Of a stretch of 64,000 bases of DNA, positions 24,190-36,724 are shown one piece after another; position 1 is the stretch's first letter; every line of letters begins with the position of its first letter. Source of the stretch: Saturnia japonica (Eukaryota > Arthropoda > Insecta > Lepidoptera > Saturniidae); assembly GCA_033032175.1 (NCBI GenBank), contig CM065304.1, positions 27,658,653 through 27,722,652 of the forward strand, read 5' to 3'. The notes beneath the pieces are model-generated. The model did no database searches. It was not told the DNA's origin and saw nothing but the letters and a program-made list of their open reading frames with translations. The position numbers and the translations under genes were made by a program.

Positions 24190-24590
24190 GTGAAGCCAAA
24201 TTACTGTCTTATCGATGTCGATAACTGACAATTGAGATTATTGTATTGAATTTCTTTTCAATTCAGTTTTTGTCCTATAGTAACTATGAAGTAGGTTTTA
24301 TAATTAGTTAGTGTTGATAACCATTACGTATAGACGATATAAGACACAAAATATTATTCGTACGTGTTATACGTATGATATATACTAATAACTAAATAAA
24401 CGAATACACTATGAGATTATTATGTTCTAATAACATAAGCTGTACTCGCTCAAAAACGAAATTGATTTATTTAGTGTAGAATAAGGAATACATTGTAAAT
24501 AAAGCCTATATGATCATAAGCTTACCATAATTTCCTTATTTGTAAGTAAAATTTCAAGGAGCTGCTTCACTAATACAAACTGATTGAATT
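24190..24590. other. AT-rich noncoding DNA
   Basis: Nothing identified. Confidence 0.35.
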
Positions 24591-24597
24591 AAACTAC

Positions 24598-24636
24598 TGG
24601 ATGCAAGCATCGCAGGATCAGTCGTTGTGGCGATCA
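24598..24636 (+). pseudogene. tiny RTE ORF2 fragment
   Basis: Thirteen codons read WMQASQDQSLWRS, the signature C-terminal block of RTE-type LINEs (compare 13252-13290). It has no recognisable flanks from the element. Confidence 0.45.
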
Positions 24637-24639
24637 CAA

Positions 24640-25668
24640 CGCCGCGCCCTGTTTCAGATAATACAATAATATTCTCGTATATCTCGTTTCATGCTAAGTA
24701 CTACCTACTGGTAAAAAAGAACTGTATTAATTTATTAATTTCCGTGATATTTTCTATACAGCTAGTAACGTGACATTTCATTAGTCTGGCGTTAGTAATA
24801 ATGATTCAGATTGATTCTTGTGTGTGTCACAGCATGATTTAGGGATTCATAATTACCTATTATGTCATCGTGGTTGTGTACCTACACGCTTCTCTAGTGC
24901 GACGTGTGATGCAGTGGGTTCACACCTGCATGCCGCGATGATACTTTCGCGCCATTTTTAATCTTGTTATTAACGACTTAATATCTTCTTTTTGTGCAAT
25001 TTTCTTACGATAATACTTATTTCTTTATAATAAATAAATAATTAGAATTATTGCGCTTATTACCTCATAAATGGCACTGGATGCACTTTAAACTGCACAT
25101 TTTCTAAATCGATTACATTTGAGGTAATGTATCAGATTACATCTGATCAGATAACTCAGGGATTAATTAAAATATAATCAATTACCGTTTGATAAATGGT
25201 TATCTTACTGTTTTTAAATAAGCCTTTTGACCGACAAACAAACAGTTACATTTTCGTTTTATGATACTTAATAATTATGTAACTATTGTCAACTGTAAGT
25301 ACTACTATAATGTTATAAATAAGAAATAATAAAGTTAACCTACATCAATTGCTATAGTATTTCTCTCTGTTAGAAATATATTATAAGCGTACTAAAGCTT
25401 ATATTAAAGAAATTATTATTTTTTTATTATATAATAGAATGACGCAAATAACTTATATACGAATTTTCTTTTTGTTATGTCCACGTGCTATTTCAATAAA
25501 TTTGGTTGTCGCATATTTGTCGCTAGTGGTTATAGCACTTTATTTTTTTAAATTTTTAAATGCATCGGTTGTACTTTGTACAGACTTAAAATTATGTATG
25601 GCGGTTATTGTAATAATGTAGTTTTTTAGAAATCATGTCTGAAATGTCTGTCATGTAGAAATGATGTC
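24640..25668. other. AT-rich noncoding DNA
   Basis: Nothing identified. A 60-codon open frame at 25439-25621 has no support. Confidence 0.35.
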
Positions 25669-25671
25669 TGA

Positions 25672-26444
25672 CTACTGACCCGCGCAACTTCGTCTGCGTC
25701 ATATAAGAAAGAGAGAGAGAAAGGATTATAGAGAGTGGTTTTTTTTAGATCTGAGTACACTGTTAGCCTTAGGGGCCCTGAAGCCGCTGCGGCTTTTATA
25801 GCTTTACCGGACTTGGAAAGAGAGTTAGGTCATAGGTACTGTATTATAGGTACCGCCCGCCTCCCACATTATTCTGCATAATAAAAATGCGCTCCCGATA
25901 CTTGATCATTATTTTTCCGCCGAGTTAATATAAAACTGTGATATCTCCTATGATATTCATTTAAATAAATTATTGTAAAGGGCAATTTTGTTAAAAATTA
26001 AATACTTGTGATGAATAATGTATTTATTTCGATAAGGATTAATACCATGTATATAAAAACACTTTCGCAAATAATTTATTATTTTACAACAAATTTTATT
26101 ACCATAAAAAAGGTTATATTGAGTAAACTTTAAAAGATAGACATACTGTCGCAGACTTTATAAGATAAATAATTGCGTTACACACGATTGTTGCGTTACT
26201 TTAACCATTCACACAGCGCATGCAGTTGAAGCTCTCAAAAGGAATAAACTTCCCCCGTTTTTGCAACATTTTTTATTGATGCTCCGCTCCTATTCGTCGT
26301 AGCGTGATGTTATATAGCCTGTAGCCTTCTTCGATAAATGGGCTATACAATACTAAAACATTTTTGCATTAGAACCAGTAGTTCCGGAGATTAGCGTGTT
26401 CAACCAAACGAACAAACTCTTCAACTTTATAATATTAGTATAGA
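25672..26444 (-). mobile_element. Helitron-like element B1
   Basis: On the minus strand it starts TCTATACTAATATTATAAAG after an A and ends near GCGCGGGTCAG-TAG before T. It is collinear with B2 (61450-62706). It contains an inserted retroposon fragment at 25737-25818. At the position where B2 carries a 573-bp insertion this copy is uninterrupted (near 25900-25910). No coding capacity. Confidence 0.6.
25737..25818 (-). mobile_element. 5'-truncated retroposon PA inside B1
   Basis: A short T run (minus-strand poly(A)) is followed by the PA 3' hairpin region with GAAGCCGCTGCGGCTTTT. It is flanked by a short duplication AGAGAGT (25730-25736 and 25819-25825). It is absent from the related element B2. 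Confidence 0.6.
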
Positions 26445-26449
26445 TCAAG

Positions 26450-26648
26450 CAGGATGGTAGGAATCTGTACCCGGCTGGTTCCTCATCATGCAAACCCGTC
26501 ATAATAGACTCTCCTTTGGTTGGTCTCGTTTGAGGACTAGTCAGTTTATGTTCAGTTCCCAAGAAGCTCGTAGGATGGTATGATAACGGTAACCGTCGAT
26601 TAATTGCTAGTCTCTTGGTGGTCCGACGATCAGGCACAATGACGTCAC
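26450..26648. repeat. block ending in TGACGTCAC
   Basis: Shares short segments (AAGCTCGTAGGA, a terminal TGACGTCAC) with 431-670. The minus strand has an open frame, but its product is not recognised. Class unknown. Confidence 0.25.
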
Positions 26649-26918
26649 TTTTTGATTAACTGTATTTTAGCAATACGGCGCAGTTGCGATTACGCAACAC
26701 GCATTATGCACGAGATTATGCATTAGTATAGCACATACACGAGGCATTCAGACTAAATCCTTACAAGTAGCAACTTATTATGACTGACTTCAGGACAGGA
26801 TTTTATCTCTTTTTTTGTTGTTGTTTATTTATAAAATAATAATCTTAATATTAATACATAGTTCCACAAAATCATGTGATCGGTTTGATTGTGGGATCAA
26901 ACAGAATCCTTTCTTATA

Positions 26919-27269
26919 TCATCATATTAATACGCGAGAAGAAAACTTCGGACACCTGTTTAAGTGTATTGCGTGCACGGAAGTCTGTGAGATTTGGCAT
27001 GGTTAAAGTTTATGCGGAGGAGTTCAGAAAGCTATAATTTATCAATAATATCTGTTACTAATATATTAAATTAAATTAATTAATACTGCGAATCCTAAAC
27101 AGACCAGTGCCATTGAACTTAGACCCCCAAAATATTGACATTGTCACTCAATCAAAAGTGACAAGTGGTAAAATATTTATTGTTTAGGTTCATACTGCAA
27201 ATGCCAAACGGAAAATAGTCTATGATTAAAAAGTCGCTGGTCGAATTTCGATCATTGGGCGATCGCTAG
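26919..27269 (+). mobile_element. non-autonomous Helitron family A, copy A3
   Basis: Starts TCATCATATTAATACG after an A and ends GGGCGATCGCTAG, here before C. It retains the near-palindrome GGTCGAATTTCGATC upstream of the CTAG. 351 bp. Confidence 0.7.
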
Positions 27270-27466
27270 CTATATTTAATAGACTAAGTTTTTTATACAA
27301 ATGGCCAGCAAACCGTCCAGCAACTAACCTGATATCAGATTGTTTGCCTGTAGACAGCTTCAACATACAGAACTCCACTATTGCGTGGCTGACCTTTAGG
27401 TATACAAATGAAAATCACATAAGTCTGCCAATTCGCCTGCACCCTTTTGTAAGAAATACTTTTTAA

Positions 27467-27889
27467 TCATATATTTAAAAACAGCCTTGTCAGTTTCGTG
27501 ACTAATTTCCGCCGGCAGACTGTTAAGTAAGTATGATAAACGTTTTTTTTTAAGGTTCTATCACTAAAATCACCAAAGTAATTAGTTACTTTAAGTAAAT
27601 TATATTTGCCGGCGGTCATTGACTGAGTACAATAACTATTCATCACACTGGATAATAGGTTGTTATGCTCTTCACTGCCATGGTGGTTTACACCCAAAAG
27701 AAATTTATGTTTTAAACTAATTGGTAAAATCTTGCACATGTTAAATAATTTTCTATAATCACCTTTACAGTAATTTTTAGTTTTCGTACTTACGAGCAAT
27801 TTAAGGAATCTAGTTTCTAAAGTTTTTAGTTTGTCTAGATTTGTTTTGGAAGTTAAACCATTGCTGTCCAGTGTATAAATAAATATAGA
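27467..27889 (-). pseudogene. LINE ORF2 C-terminal fragment
   Basis: The minus-strand frame includes LDKLKTLETRFLKLL, LFNMCKILPISLKHKFLLG and LLKVTNYFGDFSDRTLKK, followed by LTVCRRKLVTKLTRLFLN. This wording suits the C-terminal end of a jockey/CR1-type ORF2. The upstream end is fused to a separate retroposon at 27890, so the longer open frame reading through to 28060 is an artefact of that insertion. Confidence 0.5.
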
Positions 27890-28253
27890 TTTTTTTTTCT
27901 GACTGACTATACTGTTAGCCATAAGGGCCCTGGAGCCTCTGACGGCTTTTACAGTTTCGTCGTGAATTGGGGGCGAGCGCTTAAGGCTGAGTGTAAAGAC
28001 AACTCGCTCAAGGGTGCCAAAGTGGCCGGACCTCGGCTTGGGCGGTTGCCGCGATTGCAATTAAGTTGCGATCAAGCTAATTTTTTAGCCGTAATTCGAG
28101 CTAACTAGTTAGTTATACACATATACATGAGTCATTGTCTCCTGGGAGGGAAGAAGGTAGCATGCGTATATGTATTTAGTAATCGGTAAGTTGGTGTGTC
28201 TAACTAGCACAAAAAAAGGTCTCTTACAGGACCTATGTACATATGTGGTGTGC
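27890..28253 (-). mobile_element. poly(A)-tailed retroposon PA, copy 3
   Basis: Minus-strand copy with a short A tail (T run 27891-27898). Its 3' hairpin is AGCC-GTCAGA-GGCT, and its body is collinear with 58000-58400. It is flanked by ATATAGA at 27883-27889 and 28254-28260. It is 5'-truncated. Confidence 0.7.
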
Positions 28254-28259
28254 ATATAG

Positions 28260-28560
28260 AATCAACTAAGCTTAGCTATATATAGACTGCAGTAATAACT
28301 TAACATCAAGCGGTTTACTTAAGTAAAAAAACCATACACTTCAGGCCGGTCACTTAATTACATATTTCACAGAATTTTTGTTGAATTCAAATTATGTTTA
28401 CACTGGGGCAGTACATAATTTGTTAAAAATAATTTTGTATTAAATTTTAAGCCACTGGCCACTCTTACTGTATATACAACAGTGCGTACAAATGTGGGCA
28501 TAAAACAGCTCAACGAACTCCACGACGGCCATTGTCTTAAAAATCCTTTAGATGTAGTAG
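28260..28560. other. noncoding DNA, nothing identified
   Basis: No supported feature. Confidence 0.35.
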
Positions 28561-28564
28561 GTAT

Positions 28565-28655
28565 GTGTTTGTCACTTTTTAGTGTCGGTCGGTCGGACAC
28601 TTTTTCCCGTGTAGCTCCCATCCGTCAAACGCGCCGTAATGAACTTCGTTCTAAA
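28565..28655 (+). repeat. dispersed repeat N, copy
   Basis: GTCGGTCGGTCGGACACTTT followed by GTGTAGCTCCCATCCGTC and GAACTTCGTTC, as at 18556-18640. Confidence 0.5.
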
Positions 28656-28659
28656 ATCG

Positions 28660-29980
28660 CTCTACTCTTGCAAATTAGTATACAGGGATATTAATTATGT
28701 AGGGATTTATTAACATTGAGAAGGATCAGTGAGTCGATCTCTGAAACTATAAGAGATAGATAAATATGTTCTTAAGAACTATGACATTAACTTTAAAGGT
28801 AAGAAAAACTGCATTTATAGATTTTCAAGAAAACATACTCGAGTCGGGAATCGAAACTAATCATATGTACAAAAACAATTTTTTTAAGTTTTATTACAAC
28901 ATTTCATAGTGTAGGTTGTACTGAATAAATTTTGCTAGAAAACTTGTTTCTAAAATTAAAAGAAAATGCTGAATTTGATTTGATCAATTATCGTAACATG
29001 AAAAACATCATATTTTTTGTTGTTGTAGATTCGTTTCCCAACTTGTGTATAAGTTTTGAATGCTTTCTCATCCTTTATCTTTTTTCTTTGTCTTTTATAA
29101 TTTATAGTTTCAGAATTCCCTCCACTGACCCATCTCAATGTTACAACCTGCATATCCCGTTACGTGTAAGGCTTTCAGATATATAAAAAAATCCAAGGAT
29201 GACTTCAAAATTAAATTTAAAACATTATTTTTATTCTATAATGTACCACCTCATCATCCAATGCTCCTAACCGCTTTCGGTTACAGTGACCGTTTGAAAT
29301 CTCCGTTACATTATTCTAAAGCAGCCCGATGCGTATAATTTTATATAGTGCACACTCTCGTCCATCCTTTTCTAGTCCCAGTGGAACGGAAACCGCTACG
29401 ACTGGAGAAGAACTTGGATGTTATGTCTGGCCGACAGAGTCTTAAGCTTTCTAAAGTCGCCCTTGGCAATCCACGCTGCCTTGCTATCTTCCTGATCCAA
29501 TAATCTTATATGCATATTTGCGGTGGGTTGCCTTCCCCGTCAAGACAGTCTTTATGTATGAACGCAGGACGTACCTGCAACAAACTTGCCACCTGATTGA
29601 CAAGCTTCCAAGCTTAACCCGCGAGTCGACACAGTTTACCAAGGTGTGGCCGCAGCCATCACTGCAAATACTTGAAGCCACTGGAGAAGGGTTAACGTCA
29701 AAAAGTTGGTAGAAAAACCATCACTCAGGGTCTGTTGATTCGAGTATCCTACTAAACCAAAAACTAAATTTCATTAAGGGCTGACTTTTCAATCAAATTA
29801 TAATTTTTTCTGAGGAATAATATTTAAATTTTCAAGTATAACGTAAGAAAAAACAGTCAAATTTTAAAATTATTCCTAAAATTAAGTTATTTGTTATTTA
29901 AAAAGTTGACAAACTATATTTCAAAATACACGATGAAGTACACTGTTTATCCGAAATCAACAAAGGTTACTCAACTCGAA
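28660..29980. other. noncoding DNA with moderately GC-rich patch at 29340-29700
   Basis: A stretch at 29020-29150 is similar to 54540-54640 (TATAGTTTCAGAATTCCC, CACTGACCCATC segments), so it belongs to an unnamed repeat. The 29340-29700 patch has broken frames on both strands that I do not recognise. It may be an old coding relic. Confidence 0.3.
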
Positions 29981-29984
29981 TATA

Positions 29985-30175
29985 TTTTTTATATATGTTC
30001 AGCCTTAACTTCTTTCTTTATGAACCGATTTGGATGATTCTTTCTTTGTTGGATAGTGGATACATCAAGGGTGGACCACCTTTTAATTTAATTGGTATTC
30101 GACTTTAAACTTCCAAGATACACCAGGGAACTCTTCAAAATAATTGAATTTGGTTTTCTTTCTTGTTAAAAATTG
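29985..30175 (-). repeat. dispersed repeat J, copy
   Basis: Reverse-orientation match to 49975-50210, including the TGGTATTCGACTTTAAA and CCAGGGAACTCTTCAAAAT segments. Confidence 0.5.
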
Positions 30176-30179
30176 TCTT

Positions 30180-30655
30180 GTTGTAAAACAACTATAATTA
30201 TATAAATTATATATTTACAGTTGGTGATAATAAAAATAAAAACTGCATTGATACATTTTTCATTCGAAACATAAATAAATGTAACACAAACCTGAACCGT
30301 AGAGCGATTACTCTGGGTTAGAGAATTATTAACAACAAATTTTTAATTAGTTTAAAATTTTGTTTGATAACGCTATGAATATTTAAAAGGGGCAAGCCGC
30401 GCCGATGCCTCGCCGCTCGTTTTAATTTACTACTTTCCACGATTTGTCGGTATATACTATCGTGCGGCAATTAAAGTAGAAACACTGAATAGCGTTATTA
30501 ATATTGAGAAGCAACTGGCGCCTTCGGCTGTTTGTGATGGAACAACATTAAAGAAGAAAAAAAACTTGGAATTTATACGTCAATAAGAGTTTGTTGGGCA
30601 CCGGGCATTATCGTAAAATGTGTATAGTATATTAATAGTTAGCACAAGACGAGCC
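30180..30655. other. AT-rich noncoding DNA, start of repeat-poor zone
   Basis: Nothing identified. Confidence 0.35.
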
Positions 30656-30659
30656 GCTC

Positions 30660-30800
30660 CTATTAACTGTTGAATTATGTGACAGTTATGACGGACTGTG
30701 CCGGGTGGAGCGTCGCGGTCGCGTCTGACGGACGGGACTCGCGCGCTTTTCATGCGTCTATCTGTATTCTGTAAGCCAAGCCACGTTGGACCACACTTAT
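30660..30800. promoter_or_regulatory. GC-rich unique patch, candidate regulatory element
   Basis: Includes GGTGGAGCGTCGCGGTCGCG and GGGACTCGCGCGC segments in AT-rich surroundings, with no repeat similarity inside the window. The small open frames do not look coding. Function is inferred only. Confidence 0.2.
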
Positions 30801-30804
30801 GGTT

Positions 30805-31775
30805 ACAATATAATACCAATTTATTTCACTTTCTTCACTGATATTTGGTTGGTTGAAATCTTTCAAATAATTCAAAATCATGACATTGGGTTAGCATTTG
30901 AATTTGGCAATATGATTTTGATATTGTAAATCACATGTATATAACTGTATTAATATTAGTAAGTAATTAATTATTTGTTCGGTGGAGGACAAATGAATAT
31001 TATAACTATTTAAATAACTTTTTTTATTCTTTCTCCCCTTTATGAAATAGAGTTTAGATCTGAACGCTATACTATCGTAAGTATAAACATTTTACAAATA
31101 GTACACTTTGATGTACTAGACGCGTACCATTGAAATGGGCCTTGCGTCAGGGCCTAGCATCAGGCAATAAATAATAACCTTACTTGAACCTATCATTGCC
31201 CTGTATGTGACAAGAACAATATCAAAAAATGTCTTCGCTGAAATGAATGAAATACTACATTTTAGTCCCTATGTAACAGTCATAGATAGGTATAACAGGT
31301 TAATGACTTCTTTAAAATATTACTGGCTTACAGTCAAGCTCTTAGAATGCGAATTTTTAATCCAAACTGCAGGTCAATGAAATTTCACAGTAATCTAACA
31401 TACAAGTCTATGAATATACAATAGAAAATATTATGTGCCTACCATCAGTAGCTTGACATTGTCCCTTCAGGTGCAGCAAGTAGAAAATATTGAGTATAAA
31501 CATCATGCAATAAAAATTAATTGCAAACACAAATCAAACGATATATAAAATTGTATATATGAAAAACACCAAACAACACACTTAACAAGGCATAAAGTAA
31601 AAGAAAATAATTGGAAACCGATAATCGATTAAAAAAAATCATCAAATGCATCAGACGTGGAATTTTCGAGCCGAAACGAGCTTCGAGAATTAACTCGGAC
31701 ATCGAAAAACTATAATGGCCGTTAGGAAGATCTGTTTTTTTTTTGTTCTCAATATGCAATAAATAGAATAATAAC
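30805..31775. other. AT-rich noncoding DNA
   Basis: Nothing identified. Confidence 0.35.
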
Positions 31776-31779
31776 AAGA

Positions 31780-31890
31780 TGGTCGCGCGCCGCGGCGGGA
31801 CTGGCACCATGGCGGCTAATTGCTTGTAATTAGCGCTCTATGCTCTCAGACGTAAGGGGGCGCATTTGGGGGTCCGTTGGGGGGTCAGTA
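31780..31890. promoter_or_regulatory. GC patch with paired homeodomain-type sites
   Basis: A GCGCGCCGCGGCGGGAC segment and GCACCATGGCGG precede a perfect dyad, GCTAATT (31815-31821) and AATTAGC (31828-31834), with a 6-bp spacer. TAATT/AATTA are cores bound by homeodomain proteins. G-rich tracts GGGGGCGCA and TTGGGGGGTC follow. This is a candidate enhancer or silencer, not demonstrated. Confidence 0.3.
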
Positions 31891-31894
31891 TTGT

Positions 31895-33210
31895 AATTAT
31901 GTAAAATAATACCTGAAATTGTTACTTCATTCATTGAAATAACAAATATAATATATAGATAATATTTAACATATTCATTAAAAATATTTATAGTCAAAGA
32001 TGCTACGAAAACAATTGTAATCATATGATTGTAAATTAACTTAGTTATATATTATTTCTTTACTTTTAGGGGGGTCGAGGGGATAAAATCAAAGGATTAT
32101 CAATTCGATATCCGCTCATATGATTCTCGGCTACTGTTTTATAATTATAAGATCTAGAAAACTTACCGCAATTTATTTTGACTAAATTATTTAAGAAAAT
32201 TGGACACAGTTGGAGCTTAATATAACGGTCTGAGAAATATTATTGATGTTTAAACAAAGCAATACCTACCTAAATAGAAACGGTTATGTTGTTCTTCGTT
32301 CAATAAATGAAAGCAGCAGTAAAGCGGAACAATACTAATATTGTCCTGCTTTATTACTACGTACGGGACCCACACACGAATCCGTTGAATGCGACTCTGT
32401 CCGACGGTTGTCTATACCTCTCGTGTTTATTAACTGTTTATTACTTAATACGTTATGATGACCCCTATATTGAGAAGTTTTCAAATAATAACATGGGACC
32501 AAATTTATTGCGTAAGCCCATTGAGGTATGTGGGAACTAGGAATATTCGTAATCAAACAGATTTTCTATTGAATACTAATGTTACTTATTTTAATATCGT
32601 ATCGAGTCAACATGTCTCTGGATTTAATTGCCGACGAGTTTATTTATGAGGTTTATTTTCGATATTATAAAAAAAATTAAACGTTTGATAGTTTTATTTG
32701 TTTTTCTTGATTAGATTACGGTCGCCAAAATAGAAAACCGGTCATAGTACCTATTACTATCCTTTATAACGGTTTTTTTAATGTTCGGCTGGCATAATTG
32801 AATTTTTGTTACTATTTTTATTCCTAGTATTTACAATATTTGAAAATAAAAACTAAATAATTATGTGATAGATCTATCAATGAAAATTGAAGTAATAGTC
32901 GTGGATTTGATTTCTGCACAGAATCAGATTTTGAGTTGGAAGTAGATATGCTCTAAGTAACACATAATGTCTGTTAAAACTGGAGCCCATGACTTTGTTC
33001 ACATGAATATGATTACAATGATGATTTTGATGTACCTACTACTGGAACTTCACTATATTAAAGATGGATATAGAAAGCGTAATGACATAGAAACTTACAT
33101 TGTTTTTCGAGTACAATCTTGAAAACTAAATTAGAAATAACGAACACTATAGGTATATGGGCTATAAAAGCAAAAAATTACCCCTGATAAAATGACTTTG
33201 AACCCTAGAA
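31895..33210. other. AT-rich noncoding DNA
   Basis: No gene or repeat seen. Overlapping short open frames near 32307-32649 lack protein features. Confidence 0.35.
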
Positions 33211-33214
33211 GGAA

Positions 33215-33352
33215 TCCAAGGAGATTTGGAAACCCTACTCACCGCGAGAACACGATAAACAACTAACACAACACAAGGATATTTGGTTGCGATCTGTACG
33301 GTGGGGCGTTCCACCAGTCGGACTGCCCCAAGTAGAGATAAATCTGTAAAGG
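33215..33352. repeat. dispersed repeat G, copy 1
   Basis: Shares CAACACAAGG, a GGTTGCG/GGCTGCG segment, TTCCACCAGTCGGACT-like and AAGTAGAGA segments with 55930-56030. Probably the 3' part of a retroelement. Confidence 0.4.
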
Positions 33353-33359
33353 AATTACT

Positions 33360-35980
33360 CTGTTTTCTATCCCCGATTAGTATCTACATAACTGTAATAA
33401 GTACCTACAATCTTTAACTTAAGACATATATCGGCTTCCCTCTTATATATTCAAGCTACCTATATAATATGGATATTTAGTATGTAGATACGAAAAACTA
33501 TCCATTGAGTAACTGAAACAACAGATAGATAGGTTATTGAAAACGGCCGTTAGTGTTACTCGCACTACCAATCTGAGTAAATACGGTTTTCTTTTCAAGA
33601 CACGAGTAATGCGTGTAGTTGCCCAGATATTTCTAATATAGCAAGGTATAAATTTACTCAATATATTTTATATTTAATTATTATAACTATCATATTCGTT
33701 AAACTTTATTTCTTAACGTTTTAAGATTGTCGAAACTTGCCTAGGGTTATTAAGTATATTGAGGAACACCACTTAGAGTGCATAAAAAATCAAAACGCTT
33801 ATTTATTTAATTTCATGTCTCTGTTGAATGCTAGGACACGACATTAAATTTGTGTACAAACGGTTCGCATCTGCCATACACCACGTTTAAAACTCGCCAT
33901 ATTGGCACGCACTGTGTATCGTGCTTCGGAATGAACCATTACATATCTTTCAGTTTTTATTTAAGCAGGCTGGTATGACAGGCCTGTCTTTTGCCCTGCT
34001 ACTGTAAAGAAGGTAAATCATTGCAGAATTTGAATCCCAATCGATCGACGCTGTATCCGAACGTGCTATCACAGATACCTAAGTCTTTAGTTTAAAAAAA
34101 AAATTAGATAAATTATAATTTTTTAGTCATAATTTAAAACTAGGCTAATTCCGTATAAAACTATTTCTCATAACTGGTGAATGTTCTGAAGAGTTCTATC
34201 GACCTATCCCATCATCTCTTTTTCACTATGTGTTCAGGCGAACTGGTGGATTCAACATCACGGCACGAAATTAGAAGTTCGCTGATTCTGTACCTTTGCT
34301 GTAGGTATGGTGCAGATTTGAAATGGTCTCCTAGTCAACATGTTCCCTCCTGATGATATATTATATGATATTAGGAGAACTATCAAACAAGGCGTGAAGG
34401 CGACCTTTGCCGATCTAATTTTTATCATCGACGATTACAGTTGTTTGTGGACTTTACCGTACTTAACTGATGTTAAGTTATTGTACAGTCATTTTGCGAA
34501 GCTGTAAACCTAATATTCCTTAAATCTAAATCTGAACCCTTACAATTGAGATGTGCTCTATCAGTGACGTAAAACAAATAGTTGTACGCGCACACGGAAA
34601 GTATATCAATGACGTCACGCGTATAGAAGGTAACTGCGTATTCGCCCCGCCCATCCCCGCCTGCTGTTAGCGACCGCTGCACGCTATATCATTACTTCAC
34701 TTACATCCAGCTATAACTGTAAGAAAATAAGGTCTACTTTCCTGCAACTCATCACGTTGTATTGTGTATGGTATTTTCGATCAAAATTCTGAATGTACGC
34801 CATAATAGAATTATAGTTATCCGCCTTTGAGGGTTACGTTCGCTCGTAATCCGGCTCAGTCGAATATTTTTGAAATATATTTTCATTTTACGAGTTTCAT
34901 AGATTATCTGTTTGTATACATACGACTTGAAAAAGTAATTTCAAAGCGTCATATGTTAAACAAATCACAACATAAAAAATAATAACACAAGCCAAATCAT
35001 GTTTTGTAATATTGAAACACGACTGAAATTAGTTTACGATCCTGTTAAGTTTATATTAACGGTAGCATTGATAATCATGGATCGGAATCGAAGGAGATAT
35101 AGGTATATTTATCTAAACTTCGAGGAAAGAAGTAACAAAGAGTGCGTAGGTATTAGACTAACTCTCTAACATTCCAGGAGAATAGTAATTATACATTTTG
35201 CATTCAAGATTCTACTTGCCTTTATGCAAAAGAAAGCACTTTAAAAGTTTTATTAAGTACAGAACCCTATAATCGTAAAAAAAAATGTTAAGGGTAAAAA
35301 TGTTGTTATTCAAAGTGCATTAAATAATCTGTAATTTCTGAAATCCCAGAATGAAAATCTCATTACTATCATTCCGGGATTTTAGAGAGATATAATATCC
35401 ACTCTATGTTAGGTTAGGTACTTCTTAAGAAAATATATAGTGACTATTCAGATGTATGGTGATACATGTAAACAAAATTAGAATTGGTATACCTAATGTA
35501 TTTAAAAATATATATTTCCTTACAACGTACAAGTTAGAACTACATAGTTAAAATTAAGAGGTAAAGAATAGTATGGGGTTATACTGATGTCATTGGATCC
35601 TAGTGATGCAAATATAGTATTTTACTAAAATATTTGAAATATAATAATATACTTTGTTATAGCAGAGCCAAGCGTATGCAAGCAGGGTGGCCAAAATGTC
35701 TAAAATATTATGTAACATATGTTACAATCCAGTATAATGTAAAATAAATAAATTCGCAACTAAAACCTCGGAATTTACTAACGAATTGCTGACAATTCGT
35801 CTGCATTTCTTCAATTGTTTTTAGTATGTAAAACCATCGGCATAAGATGAATACAGGGATCACATAAAAATCTGTAAGCTTAATAAATATAATTGTACGT
35901 ACCTAATACTATCGTGTAGTGAGGAAAAAATTATAACAGATTTACTCTGATTCTGAAATTGCCGATGCGTCGTGAACTGA
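33360..35980. other. noncoding DNA, repeat-poor
   Basis: A GC-richer patch lies at 34560-34690 (TGACGTCACGCG, GCCCCGCCCATCCCCGCC segments). A two-unit TTAGG run lies at about 35409. No coding frame is supported. Confidence 0.35.
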
Positions 35981-35984
35981 TGTG

Positions 35985-36170
35985 GTTTTTTTTAAACAAA
36001 CTACCTATAGGTCTTTAGTAATTTACCTCAATCGCACTTATTGTTGTCATGATATGACCCAAGTCATATAGCTTAAACATACCTATCTGTAGTTGCGATA
36101 TTTAACTTGAGAGTTGTAGCCGGCTAAGCTCTCTACCACCATGCTATGGTTTCATCGCGATTCCGTAATA
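35985..36170 (+). repeat. dispersed repeat F, copy 3
   Basis: TACCACCATGCTATGGTTT and CGATATTTAACTTGAGAG segments match 11400-11640, with deletions. Confidence 0.45.
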
Positions 36171-36239
36171 CATAAAACTCTAAAGCGCAAATTTAATTTT
36201 GATTTGATTATTCCGACATGTTCAACAACAATCGTCGTC

Positions 36240-36415
36240 ATATTTCAGCCAATTAACACACAACCATCATTAATTATACAGCTAAACCTTCCTCATATAT
36301 CACTCCCTTCATTAATGGAAACCGGATGAAAATCCATTCGGTGGTTTTTCAGTTTATTGCGTTCAGACAGACACGGCGGGGATTATGTTTTATAATACGT
36401 ATTATTATTGTGGAT
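36240..36415 (+). repeat. repeat fragment of common lepidopteran type
   Basis: Has AACCTTCCTC, ATCACTC, ACCGGATGAAAATCC and GACAGACACGGCGGGG segments, in the order found at the end of an abundant lepidopteran repeat. Class uncertain. Confidence 0.35.
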
Positions 36416-36539
36416 ATAAGTTAAAAAACCGATGAGTGCAAACAAAACCTCTTTTACAGTGCAGATAAACAATGATATTCGTAGAAACTAGATAAGAGAT
36501 AGTCGCGTGGATAGTGTCTTATATCTATTTGCATACCTA

Positions 36540-36720
36540 TGCGATTGCTGTCCCATACGATGACGGATGGTCGTTGCGACCTCCGTCATAGAGTAAAAAC
36601 ACGAGGGCAATGTGTGAATGGTGTGAAGCAGTCTGCATTATCCCGTGGAGGCCCCCGCTGCGCCATTCTCCGCGACGCTTTGTGTGCCCACACATCCCCG
36701 AGATACGACTCGAATCGTTG
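36540..36720. promoter_or_regulatory. GC-richer unique patch
   Basis: About 180 bp without similarity elsewhere in the window, containing CCGTGGAGGCCCCCGCTGCG and TCCGCGACGC segments. Open frames cross it on both strands, but none resembles a protein. A regulatory role is an inference. Confidence 0.2.
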
Positions 36721-36724
36721 ACGT

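Noticed and set aside
27467..28060. A single 197-codon protein
   Set aside because: The frame joins a LINE fragment to a separately inserted retroposon at 27890, which has its own target duplication. The join is accidental.
31815..31834. A claim that this is an autoregulatory enhancer
   Set aside because: The dyad is real, but TAATT cores are common by chance in AT-rich DNA. It is kept as a candidate only.
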